Of a DNA stretch of 64,000 nt, positions 27,024 through 34,449 are shown piece after piece; within the stretch, counting starts at the first letter, position 1; every line of letters begins with the position of its first letter. Origin of the DNA: Streptomyces sp. NBC_01788 (GTDB lineage Bacteria > Actinomycetota > Actinomycetes > Streptomycetales > Streptomycetaceae); contig NZ_CP109090.1 in assembly GCF_035917575.1 (NCBI RefSeq), forward strand, positions 6,634,001 through 6,698,000, given 5' to 3'. Below the pieces are notes generated by a model that was given only the letters and a program-made list of their open reading frames with translations, searched no databases and was not told where the DNA came from. The translations under genes were made by a program, and so were the position numbers.

Positions 27024-27857
27024 ATGGCAGACAACCAGCCGGACAAGAACGGCGACGACACGGGCGTGGGCGAGAACCGCGGGATCTCCGTCCTGCAGAA
27101 CGGCATCTCCGTACTGCTCAGCTTCAGCGCCGAAGAGCCCCAGCTGGGGGTCACCGACATCGCCGCCCGGGTCGGACTGCACAAGAGCACCGTCTCGCGC
27201 ATTCTCGCCACGCTGCAGCAGGCCGGCCTGGTGGAACGGGCCGCGGACTCCCGGCGTTTCCAACTGGGTCTGGGCGTCATCGCCATGGCCGGACCGCTGC
27301 TCGCGGACCTCGACGTACGCCGCGTCGCCCACCCGGTGCTGCGGGAGCTCAGCCGGCGCACCGAGGAGACCGCGGCGCTGATGCTGTGGAACGGCTCCGA
27401 GGCCGTGTGTGTCGAGCAGGTGCCCAGCCGCCACGAGGTCAAGCACACCACCCCGCTGGGCACCCGCTACAACACCGCGGCCAGCTCGTCGGTGCAGGTG
27501 TTCCTGGCCCAGCTGCCCGCCTATACCGCGCGTGCCCTGCTGACCAACGGCACGCTGGTCTTCCCCGGGCTCGACGACGCGGCGCTCGAGGCGTACCTGA
27601 CCCGGCTCGACGAGACTCACGAGCAGGGCTACGCCACCAACTACGGGGAGACCTCGTTGCAGGAGGTCGGCGTGGCGGCGCCGGTCTTCGACCACCGCGG
27701 TGAGGTGGCCGCGGCCGTGCTCGCCTCGGCACCCCGCTTCCGTGTCTCCCCCGAGCAGCTGCCGGTACTCGGCGAGGCGGTTCGCGCCGCCGCCGACCAG
27801 GTGACCCGACGCCTCGGCGGGCACGGCCCGGGAACCCTCGAGGACGGTCCCGCCTGA
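27024..27857 (+). CDS. IclR-family transcriptional regulator
   Basis: The 277-residue protein has an N-terminal IclR winged helix (GISVLQNGISVLLSFSA, then VTDIAARVGLHKSTVSRIL and ATLQQAGLVER). The C-terminal GAF-like effector domain includes VCVEQVPSRHEVKHTTPLG and GYATNYGETSLQEVGVAAPV. I chose ATG at 27024 (GGGAG upstream); a longer in-frame GTG at 26928 would read through the strong terminator. By position it may control the MFS-creatinase pair or the hydrolase/NCS1 unit to its right. Confidence 0.9.
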   Translation: MADNQPDKNGDDTGVGENRGISVLQNGISVLLSFSAEEPQLGVTDIAARVGLHKSTVSRILATLQQAGLVERAADSRRFQLGLGVIAMAGPLLADLDVRRVAHPVLRELSRRTEETAALMLWNGSEAVCVEQVPSRHEVKHTTPLGTRYNTAASSSVQVFLAQLPAYTARALLTNGTLVFPGLDDAALEAYLTRLDETHEQGYATNYGETSLQEVGVAAPVFDHRGEVAAAVLASAPRFRVSPEQLPVLGEAVRAAADQVTRRLGGHGPGTLEDGPA

Positions 27858-27868
27858 AACGGTCGAAC

Positions 27869-27904
27869 GCGCCGGGCTCCCGCGGTTCCGCGAGAGCCCG
27901 GCGC
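27869..27904. terminator. Convergent terminator hairpin between IclR and the deacetylase-like gene
   Basis: Outer 11-bp arms (GCGCCGGGCTC and complement), then one mismatch and a 5-bp inner stem (CGCGG/CCGCG) with a TT loop. It lies between two convergent stops and can serve both strands. Confidence 0.85.
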
Positions 27905-27928
27905 GTACGCGTGGCGGTGTCAGGCCGG

Positions 27929-28804
27929 CTACTCGCGGTTCGTCGCGAGTGCGCCGGGTGCCTCGATCCGGTCGACGCGCCGGAGCTCCCCGACGGCCCC
28001 GGCGGTGTGGGCCGCGATCTCCTCCAGCGTGGTGACCCACATGCCGTCCAGGGCGCGCACGTCCTCGATCAACCGCTCCAGAGCCGCCGCCCGGGAGGGA
28101 CGACCGGAGATGAAGGGGTGGTTGGTCAGGACGAAGCAGCCGCTCTCGGCGTGGTGCGCCCGCGCCTCCAGCAGCCACATCTCGTGCACCTTGCGCGGGC
28201 TCTCGATCACCCCGCTGCCGGTCCAGCCGGGGTAGAAGGCGTACTGCTCCCAGTCGTCGAGTCCCCAGTCGACGGGAATCTCGACCAGGTCGCCCGCCGT
28301 TTCGGTGCCGTGCAGCCGGTACGGGGTGTCGCCGTCGAGCAGGCTGGAGTCGTACTGGAAGCCGCGTTCGATGAGCAGGTCCGGCGTGTGCCAGTTCATC
28401 TCCCACCACGGGGCGCGGTAGCCGGCCGGGCGGATGCCGAGCCGGTCCAGCGCTTCCAGGCCACGGTCGAGGTACTCGGCCTCCCGCGCCGCGTCGATCC
28501 CCTGCATCGGCTCGTGGAGATAGCCGTGGTGCGCCACCTCGTGACCTTCGTCGATGATGCTCCGCACCATGTCGGGATAGGTGTCGGCGGTGAACCCCGG
28601 GACGAAGAACGTGGCCTTCACGTCCTGCCGCCGCAGCACCCGCAACAGCCTGGGCACTCCGACCCGCGGACCGTAGGACTGATGGGTCATCAGCGACATC
28701 CGCGACGAGGCGGAGGGATCGTGGGCGAGGACGCACGACTCGGCGTCGACGTCGAAGGTGAACGCCGCGGCAGCGCGAACGCCGTCAGGCCAGGGGAAGT
28801 TCAT
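27929..28804 (-). CDS. NodB/polysaccharide-deacetylase-fold hydrolase; possible cyclic amide/imide hydrolase
   Basis: The 291-residue protein has the NodB homology fold: AAAFTFDVDAES with the metal Asp pair (D18, D20), DVKATFFVPGFTADTYPDMV and EGHEVAHHGYLHEPM with metal histidines. GYRAPWWEMNWHTPDLL and TNHPFISGRPSR complete it. No signal peptide is seen, unlike true exported chitin or xylan deacetylases. This cytosolic subgroup includes PuuE-type allantoinase and cyclic imide hydrolases. ATG at 28804 overlaps the last 20 bp of the NCS1 permease gene, so permease and hydrolase form a unit: import of a ring compound followed by ring opening is the natural reading. Confidence 0.82.
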   Translation of the reverse strand: MNFPWPDGVRAAAAFTFDVDAESCVLAHDPSASSRMSLMTHQSYGPRVGVPRLLRVLRRQDVKATFFVPGFTADTYPDMVRSIIDEGHEVAHHGYLHEPMQGIDAAREAEYLDRGLEALDRLGIRPAGYRAPWWEMNWHTPDLLIERGFQYDSSLLDGDTPYRLHGTETAGDLVEIPVDWGLDDWEQYAFYPGWTGSGVIESPRKVHEMWLLEARAHHAESGCFVLTNHPFISGRPSRAAALERLIEDVRALDGMWVTTLEEIAAHTAGAVGELRRVDRIEAPGALATNRE

Positions 28805-30275
28805 CGTCGGTCCTTTCCGCAACGGAGGGGAGGGCGGAGACCCGGGCCGGCCGGGCGGCACGCGGTCCGAGCACCGCGTAGACCGCCGCGCTGGTGAGCC
28901 CGCCGGCCAGCCACGAGAGGTCCACACCGCCCAGGGCGACGGCGATCGGGCCCTGGAAGAACGGGATCAGCCCGTACATGAACAGCCAAGTGGCGAAGAC
29001 GCCGGTGAAGAAGGCGGTGTACCCGGCCCAGTTGACATCGGGCAGCCGCCGGGTGCCCACGGGGTCGAAGAGCCGGTCGACCCGGATCGAGCCGCGCTCG
29101 ACGCGGTAGTAGTGGACGAGCATGATGCCGCCCCAGGTGGAAACCCACGCAACGAGCCCGACCAGCCAGGTGTCGAGGACGGAGGCGAAGTCCTCCTGGT
29201 AGATGAAGAAGACCACGGCGGCCATGGACAGCACACCCACCACACTGCTCAGCGTGCGCCTCGGCACCCGGACGTCGAGGGCCTGGGTGGCGACGGTGAA
29301 GGTGTAGATGTTCAGGATGTTGGTCGCGACCGGGCCGTGCAGGACCAGCAGGAGTACGGGGATGGCGAGCGCCCCGAAGTTGTCGACGATGAGGCGGCCC
29401 GGGTCGACGGAGCCGTTCTTGGTGGCGAGGGTGGCGCCGAGGACACCCAGCCACACCACGGGGATGAACTGGCCCAGGGTGCTGGCGAGGTAGAGCCTGC
29501 GCCGGGGCATGTCCTTGCTGACGAAGCGTGAGTAGTCCGCGGCGTAGGTGAACCAGGTGATGCCCCAGCCGATGCCGATGGCGGTCATCACACCGGTCAT
29601 CGCGGCCAGCCGCGCGCTGCCGGTGAGCACCTGTCCGGGCGGGCCCGCGTACGACCAGTCGATGTGGAGGAAGAACCAGGCCACCACCGACATCACCACC
29701 AGGACCACGATGGTGGGCGGTACCGTCCAGCGTTCGAAGGCGGAGATCGCGCGGTAGCCGATCCAGGAGATGCACACCTGGATCACCATGATCACGGCCG
29801 CGACCGCGATCTTCCACACGTGGTTGGTGCCGTGCGGATCGACCAGGCCGATCTTGCCCAGCAGGGCCATGACCAGGTCCAGGACGATCCAGGTGTTGAC
29901 GGAGCTCCAGCCGATCGCCAGGCACGCCTGGATGGCGGCCGGCAGATAGTTGCCGCGACGCCCGAAGGCGGCGCGCCCCAGGACCATGCCGGTCACACCG
30001 GTGCGCTGGCCCATGAGAACGAAGACGCCGAAGAAGGCCATGCCGATGAGGTTGCCGACGACCAGCACGACGAGCGTGTCGGACAGCCCCAGACCGAGTT
30101 TGACGCCGAGCGCCCCCAGGACCCAGTTGATGGGGGCGATGTTGGCGCCGCACCAGATCCAGAACTGGCCGGACACACTGTTGGACCGGGCGGATTCCGG
30201 GACGGGCTGCAGCGCGGCCTCGACCTCCGGGACGGTGGACGGTGGCGGGGAAGAGGGTGCGGAGGAAGCTGACAT
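28785..30275 (-). CDS. NCS1-family permease (cytosine/purine/hydantoin/allantoin type)
   Basis: The 496-residue inner-membrane symporter has about 12 hydrophobic segments. The N-terminal FWIWCGANIAPINWVLGALG and the LPAAIQACLAIGWSSVNTW region are typical of NCS1 transporters for nucleobases, hydantoins and allantoin. ATG at 30275 follows GGGGG at 7-nt spacing. It heads a two-gene unit with the NodB-fold hydrolase and is divergent from a PucR regulator, a combination common in purine and hydantoin catabolism. Confidence 0.9.
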   Translation of the reverse strand: MSASSAPSSPPPSTVPEVEAALQPVPESARSNSVSGQFWIWCGANIAPINWVLGALGVKLGLGLSDTLVVLVVGNLIGMAFFGVFVLMGQRTGVTGMVLGRAAFGRRGNYLPAAIQACLAIGWSSVNTWIVLDLVMALLGKIGLVDPHGTNHVWKIAVAAVIMVIQVCISWIGYRAISAFERWTVPPTIVVLVVMSVVAWFFLHIDWSYAGPPGQVLTGSARLAAMTGVMTAIGIGWGITWFTYAADYSRFVSKDMPRRRLYLASTLGQFIPVVWLGVLGATLATKNGSVDPGRLIVDNFGALAIPVLLLVLHGPVATNILNIYTFTVATQALDVRVPRRTLSSVVGVLSMAAVVFFIYQEDFASVLDTWLVGLVAWVSTWGGIMLVHYYRVERGSIRVDRLFDPVGTRRLPDVNWAGYTAFFTGVFATWLFMYGLIPFFQGPIAVALGGVDLSWLAGGLTSAAVYAVLGPRAARPARVSALPSVAERTDDELPLA

Positions 30276-30369
30276 GGGTGGACCCCCAGATTGAGACGGC
30301 CTTTCGCGCACGGAGACGGGCCGCTTGACCGGCAATCCTGGTGGCCACGGTCACACAGAACAAGAAACG

Positions 30370-30384
30370 AACTGTCATACAGTT
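30370..30384. promoter_or_regulatory. Inverted repeat between NCS1 permease and PucR genes
   Basis: AACTGT-CAT-ACAGTT is a perfect 6-3-6 repeat in the 134-bp divergent gap 30276-30409. A looser pair, TTGTG...CACAA (5-11-5), follows immediately. The AT-rich sequence stands out from its surroundings. It is a candidate PucR operator that would control both directions. Confidence 0.5.
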
Positions 30385-30409
30385 GTGCTTCTGTGCTACA
30401 CAAAACGTC

Positions 30410-31927
30410 ATGCTGATGTCGCTGGAACGGGTCCTCGCCCACCCGAGCCTCGCCCCAGCCGAGCCGCGGGTCCTGACCGGTTCGCGAGGTCTGGAGCGGC
30501 GGACCGTGCGATGGCTCCACTCCAGCGAAGTCCTCGAGGTGGCACCGCTGTTGCGCGGCGGCGAGCTGCTGCTGACCGGCGGCACCATGCTGGCCCGCGC
30601 GAACGAGGACGAGCAGCGAGCGTACGTCCGCAGCCTGGCCGCGCGGGGAGTCGCGGGCGTCGCGATCGAAACCGGCGGCGAGCTCCTGGAGGTTCCGGCA
30701 CCTCTGGTCGAGGAAGCGGCCGCGACGGACTTCCCGGTCGTCGAGCTGCGGCGGGTCGTCCCGTTCGTCGAGGTCGCCGAGGTGATCAACGGCGCCCTGG
30801 TCAACGCGTCGGTGACGCGGCTGCGCTCGGTGGGCGTGCTCTCCCACGAGCAGTCCGAGGCGCTCGCCGAGGGCGGCGGCGTACAGGAGGTGCTGGACGC
30901 GCTCGTACGGCACACGTCGACCGCGGCCGCCGTCTTCGACGCCACCGACCGGCTCATCGCCGCCAGCAGGCCGGCGGAGAGCCCCGGGGGCGGCCCCGCC
31001 GTTGAGGCGCCGACTCCGTTCGAGGGCATGGGGACGGGGCTGACGATCCGCGGGGTCCCCGCCGCCACCCTCGTGCTCTACCCGGACGCCGACGCGGATG
31101 TCGAGACGCTGGAACTGGCGCAGGACCGGACGATCGAGGCCCTGAAGCTGGCACTGCTGCGCTTCAGGCCGCCGGGCCCGCGCGAGTTCGCCTCGAGTGA
31201 ACTCGTCCGGCTGGCCGCGGCCGACGGCACCCACCCGCAGCGGATCCGCCGGCTCGGCATGTCGATCGGCCTCCGCGCCGAGGCGCCGGTCATCGGCGTG
31301 GCCGCCCGTGCCACCGGGCCGTCGGCCGAACTCCGCCGCCTGGACGACCTGTTGTCCCGCTACGGCCGGACCGCGGTCGACGTGCCTTCCCCACTCGCCG
31401 TGCACACGCTCGTGTCACTGCGTGACCGCGACGGGGCCGCCAACCTCCGGACCCGGCTCGTCGCCGACCTCACCGCTTGGCGCACGTCCGACCGGACGGC
31501 GATCGCGGTCGGCCCGGTGATGCCGTCCCTGGAGGACGCCGCCGTCTCACTGGGCGCGGCGCTGGAGTGTCTGCGGCGCCCCACGCGCGCGTTCAGAGCC
31601 GGTGTGGTCGACGCCGCCGAGCTGAGTGCCGAGCGGCTGCTGCTCGACAACGAACTGCGTGTCCCGGCGGAAAGACTCGTACAGGAGCAGCTCGGACTCC
31701 TGCTCACCCTGCGCGACGAGGAACGCGACCTCCTGCTCACCACCCTGGAGACGTATTTCGAGACCGGCTTCAACAAGACCCGCACGGCGAGCAGACTGCA
31801 CCTGCAGCGCCAGTCGCTCTACGCGCGGCTGCAGCGCGCCTTCGACCTCCTGGGCGGCGACCCGGTGGGAACACCGCGGGCACTCGCCGTCCACCTGGCG
31901 TTGCGCGCCCACCGCCGACTCGTCTGA
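30410..31927 (+). CDS. PucR-family transcriptional regulator
   Basis: The 505-residue protein has a PucR N-terminal domain (TVRWLHSSEVLEVAPLLRGG, then ELLLTGGTML). A central GGDEF-like region follows (about 230-420), and the C-terminal PucR helix-turn-helix is LETYFETGFNKTRTASRLHL. The start is uncertain: ATG at 30410 or 30416. No Shine-Dalgarno precedes either, so the transcript may be leaderless; an upstream in-frame start would overlap the palindrome at 30370. Divergent from the NCS1 permease/hydrolase unit, which it probably regulates. Confidence 0.87.
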   Translation: MLMSLERVLAHPSLAPAEPRVLTGSRGLERRTVRWLHSSEVLEVAPLLRGGELLLTGGTMLARANEDEQRAYVRSLAARGVAGVAIETGGELLEVPAPLVEEAAATDFPVVELRRVVPFVEVAEVINGALVNASVTRLRSVGVLSHEQSEALAEGGGVQEVLDALVRHTSTAAAVFDATDRLIAASRPAESPGGGPAVEAPTPFEGMGTGLTIRGVPAATLVLYPDADADVETLELAQDRTIEALKLALLRFRPPGPREFASSELVRLAAADGTHPQRIRRLGMSIGLRAEAPVIGVAARATGPSAELRRLDDLLSRYGRTAVDVPSPLAVHTLVSLRDRDGAANLRTRLVADLTAWRTSDRTAIAVGPVMPSLEDAAVSLGAALECLRRPTRAFRAGVVDAAELSAERLLLDNELRVPAERLVQEQLGLLLTLRDEERDLLLTTLETYFETGFNKTRTASRLHLQRQSLYARLQRAFDLLGGDPVGTPRALAVHLALRAHRRLV

Positions 31928-32640
31928 CCTCGGCCCCCTTTCCACGAAGTCGCTGAGGACCGCGAAGTCGGCGAGCATGCCGCGGGCCAGGGTGCCCTTG
32001 ATGTGCTCCTCGTGGACGGCGTGGGCCGAGCCGACCGTGTACGCGTGCAGTGCCTGCCGCGCCGTGACCGCCTCGTGCGGGCCGATCGGGGCGCCCGAGG
32101 CCGTGCGGCGGTTGACCATGTCGGCAATGCCGAGGAGCGGGTCGGAGGCGACCACGGGGGCGTCCGAGGAGCCGGGAAGCACCACGCCCGCATCGAGGAA
32201 CGACCGCATGCGGTAGGCCAGTTGGCTGCGGACCGGACCGGACCGGACCGGACCGAGCGCGGTGAGGACCCCGTCGCCGATCTCGGACAGGAACCGGCCC
32301 TGCGGTACCGGGATCAGGCCGAGCCGGGCGATGCGGGCGACCTGCGCGTCACTGGTCACCGCCGCGTGCTCGACGCGGTGGCGGACGTCGGCGCGCGGAT
32401 GCAGCCGCTGCGCCTCCTCGTACGCGTCGAGTACGACGTCGAGGGCGGCGTCCCCGATGGCGTGCGTGGCGATCTGCCAGCCGCAGCGGTGCGCCGGCGA
32501 TGTAGCGGCGGATCTGCCCGGGCTCGTGCTGGAGCAGTCCGCTGTTGCCGGGCGCGTCGTGGTAGTCGCAGCACGTCGCCGCCGACCGGCCGATCAGCGA
32601 GCCGTCCGACATCATCTTGGTCGGCCCGATCCGCAGCCAC
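31928..32640 (-). pseudogene. Decayed YtcJ-like amidohydrolase (amidohydrolase_3) fragment
   Basis: Reading leftward from about 32640 there is WLRIGPTKMMSDGSLIGRS, then YIAGA. After a frameshift near 32492 the frame continues HRCGWQIATHAIGDAALD, then HPRADVRHRVEHAAVTSD and LPGSSDAPVVASDPLLGIA, ending in GTLARGMLADFAVLSDFVE. These are the middle and C-terminal parts of a roughly 540-residue amidohydrolase. The N-terminal HxH half is missing, cut exactly where the nysG-like ABC gene ends, and the last segment is lost at the PucR gene end. A GGACC pentanucleotide expansion sits inside. It is a remnant at the polyene cluster boundary. Confidence 0.88.
32230..32254. repeat. Five tandem copies of GGACC
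   Basis: A 25-bp run of GGACC x5 inside the amidohydrolase remnant. It encodes the repeated GPVRS motif in the frame that otherwise looks like family sequence. Slippage expansion by a multiple of 15 bp would keep the frame. Confidence 0.9.
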
Positions 32641-34449
32641 TCAGCCCGTCGGTACCTCGGCCGTCGGGGCGTCCGCGCGGGCGGCGTGCAGGCGGGCGTA
32701 CGCGCCCTGGGCCGCGAGGAGTTGGTCGTGGGTGCCCTGTTCGACTATGCGGCCGGAGTCCATGACGACGATGACGTCGGCGTCGCGGACGGTGGACAGG
32801 CGGTGGGCGATCACGAAGCTCGTCCGGCCCGCCCGCAGGGTGTTCATGGCCCGCTGGATCAGCAGCTCGGTGCGGGTGTCCACGGAGCTGGTCGCCTCGT
32901 CCAGGACGAGTACGGCGGGCCGGGCGAGGAACGCCCTCGCGATCGTGATCAGCTGCTTCTCCCCGGCGCTGACACCCCCGGACTCGTCGTCCAGGACCGT
33001 GTCGTACCCCTGCGACAGGGTGCGGATGAAGCGGTCGGCGCAGGTCGCGCGGGCCGCCTCCACGACGTCCGCGCGGGTCGCGCCGGGGGATCCGTAGGCG
33101 ATGTTCTCGGCGATCGTGCCCTTGAACAGCCAGGTGTCCTGGAGGACGAGGCCGAAGCGGGAACGCAGGTCGTCGCGGTTCATCGCGGCGGTGTCGGTGC
33201 CGTCCAGGAGGATGCGGCCCGAGTCGATCTCGTGGAAACGCATCAGCAGGTTGGCGACCGTGGTCTTGCCGGCGCCGCTCGGGCCGACGATCGCGACGGT
33301 GCTGCCGGGTTCCACGGACAGGGACAGCCCCTCGATGAGCGGCACGTCGGGGGAGTAGCGGAACGACACGTCCTGGAACTCCACCCGGCCCTCGGCGCGC
33401 CTCGGAGCGAGCGGGCTGCGCGGTTCGGGTTCCTGCTCCGGCGCGTCGAGCAGCGTGAACACCCGCTGCGCCGAGGCCACCCCGGACTGGAGGCGGCCCG
33501 CGACCGAGGCGATCTCCACGATCGGCTGGCTGAACTGCCGCGCGTACAGGATGAACGCCTGCACATCGCCCAGGGTCAGCGAGCCGTTCACGACCTTCCA
33601 GGCGCCGACGACGGCGACCGCGACATAGCCGAGGTTGGCGACGAACATCATCACGGGCTCGATCGCGCCGGACGCGAACTGCGCTCCGGCACCGGCCCGG
33701 TACACCGCCTCGTTGCGCTCGTCGAAGCGCCGCTCGGCCTCCGCCCGCCGGTCGAAGGCCTTCACCAGCGCGTGCCCGGCGCACATCTCCTCGACATGCG
33801 CGGTCAGACTGCCGCTGGCGGACCACTGGGCGGCGTACCGCGGCTGGGCCCGCTTGGCGATCCAGGCGGCGAGCAGCCCCGACACCGGGACGCTCAGCAG
33901 CATCACCACGGCCAGCGAAGGGGAGATGACCAGCATCAGGGTCAACATGATGACCAGCGAGAACACCGAGCCGATCAGATCGGTCAGGGTCTGCTGCAGC
34001 GTCTGCTGGAGGTTGTCGATGTCGTCCGTGCTGCGACTGAGCGTCTCGCCGGCCGGCTGCCGGTCGAAGTGGCGCAGCGGCAGCCGCGCCAGTTTCTCCT
34101 GCGCCCGGTGCCGCAGGTCGTGGATGAGCAGACGGACCGCCGAGGCCACCAGCCAGTTCTGCAGCAGCATGAACACCGATGCCGCCACGTACAGAACCAG
34201 CAGGATCATCAGCATCCTGCCGAGCGCCCCGAAGTCGACGCCCGGGGCCGGTCCGCCCTTCCCGAGGACGCCGTCGGCGATCAGGTCGGTGACGCGGCCC
34301 AGCAGCAGCGGGCCGAAGGCGTTGAGGAGGATGCCGACGACACCCGCCGTCAGGGCGAGGCCCACGGGCCGGCGGTGCGGGCGCAGCAGACCGACGAGCC
34401 GGCGAACCGGCCGGTCCGATTCGTGCTCCTCAGGAACGTCCGGCGCCAT
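32641..34449 (-). CDS. nysG: ABC exporter half-transporter, NysG/AmphG type
   Basis: The 602-residue protein has an N-terminal six-helix exporter membrane domain (about 20-330) and a C-terminal ATPase. Walker A is GPSGAGKTT, Q-loop VLQDTWLFKG, Walker B VLVLDEATSSVD and H-loop VIAHRLSTV. The signature is degenerate, VSAGEKQL instead of LSGGQ. ATG at 34449 follows AGAGGAAG. It overlaps the partner gene by 20 bp. Length and position match the polyene-cluster transporter pair, thought to export the macrolide. I cannot separate nystatin from amphotericin-type orthologues. Confidence 0.88.
   Translation of the reverse strand: MAPDVPEEHESDRPVRRLVGLLRPHRRPVGLALTAGVVGILLNAFGPLLLGRVTDLIADGVLGKGGPAPGVDFGALGRMLMILLVLYVAASVFMLLQNWLVASAVRLLIHDLRHRAQEKLARLPLRHFDRQPAGETLSRSTDDIDNLQQTLQQTLTDLIGSVFSLVIMLTLMLVISPSLAVVMLLSVPVSGLLAAWIAKRAQPRYAAQWSASGSLTAHVEEMCAGHALVKAFDRRAEAERRFDERNEAVYRAGAGAQFASGAIEPVMMFVANLGYVAVAVVGAWKVVNGSLTLGDVQAFILYARQFSQPIVEIASVAGRLQSGVASAQRVFTLLDAPEQEPEPRSPLAPRRAEGRVEFQDVSFRYSPDVPLIEGLSLSVEPGSTVAIVGPSGAGKTTVANLLMRFHEIDSGRILLDGTDTAAMNRDDLRSRFGLVLQDTWLFKGTIAENIAYGSPGATRADVVEAARATCADRFIRTLSQGYDTVLDDESGGVSAGEKQLITIARAFLARPAVLVLDEATSSVDTRTELLIQRAMNTLRAGRTSFVIAHRLSTVRDADVIVVMDSGRIVEQGTHDQLLAAQGAYARLHAARADAPTAEVPTG

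Noticed and set aside
27929..28804. Cell-wall chitin or peptidoglycan deacetylase.
   Set aside because: No signal peptide or membrane anchor, and overlap with an NCS1 permease gene favours a cytosolic cyclic amide or imide hydrolase. The call is kept open.
31547..32359. A 270-codon minus-strand frame taken as an intact small amidohydrolase.
   Set aside because: Only its first half is amidohydrolase sequence. The rest is antisense to the PucR gene, and the upstream half of the domain is in a different frame.
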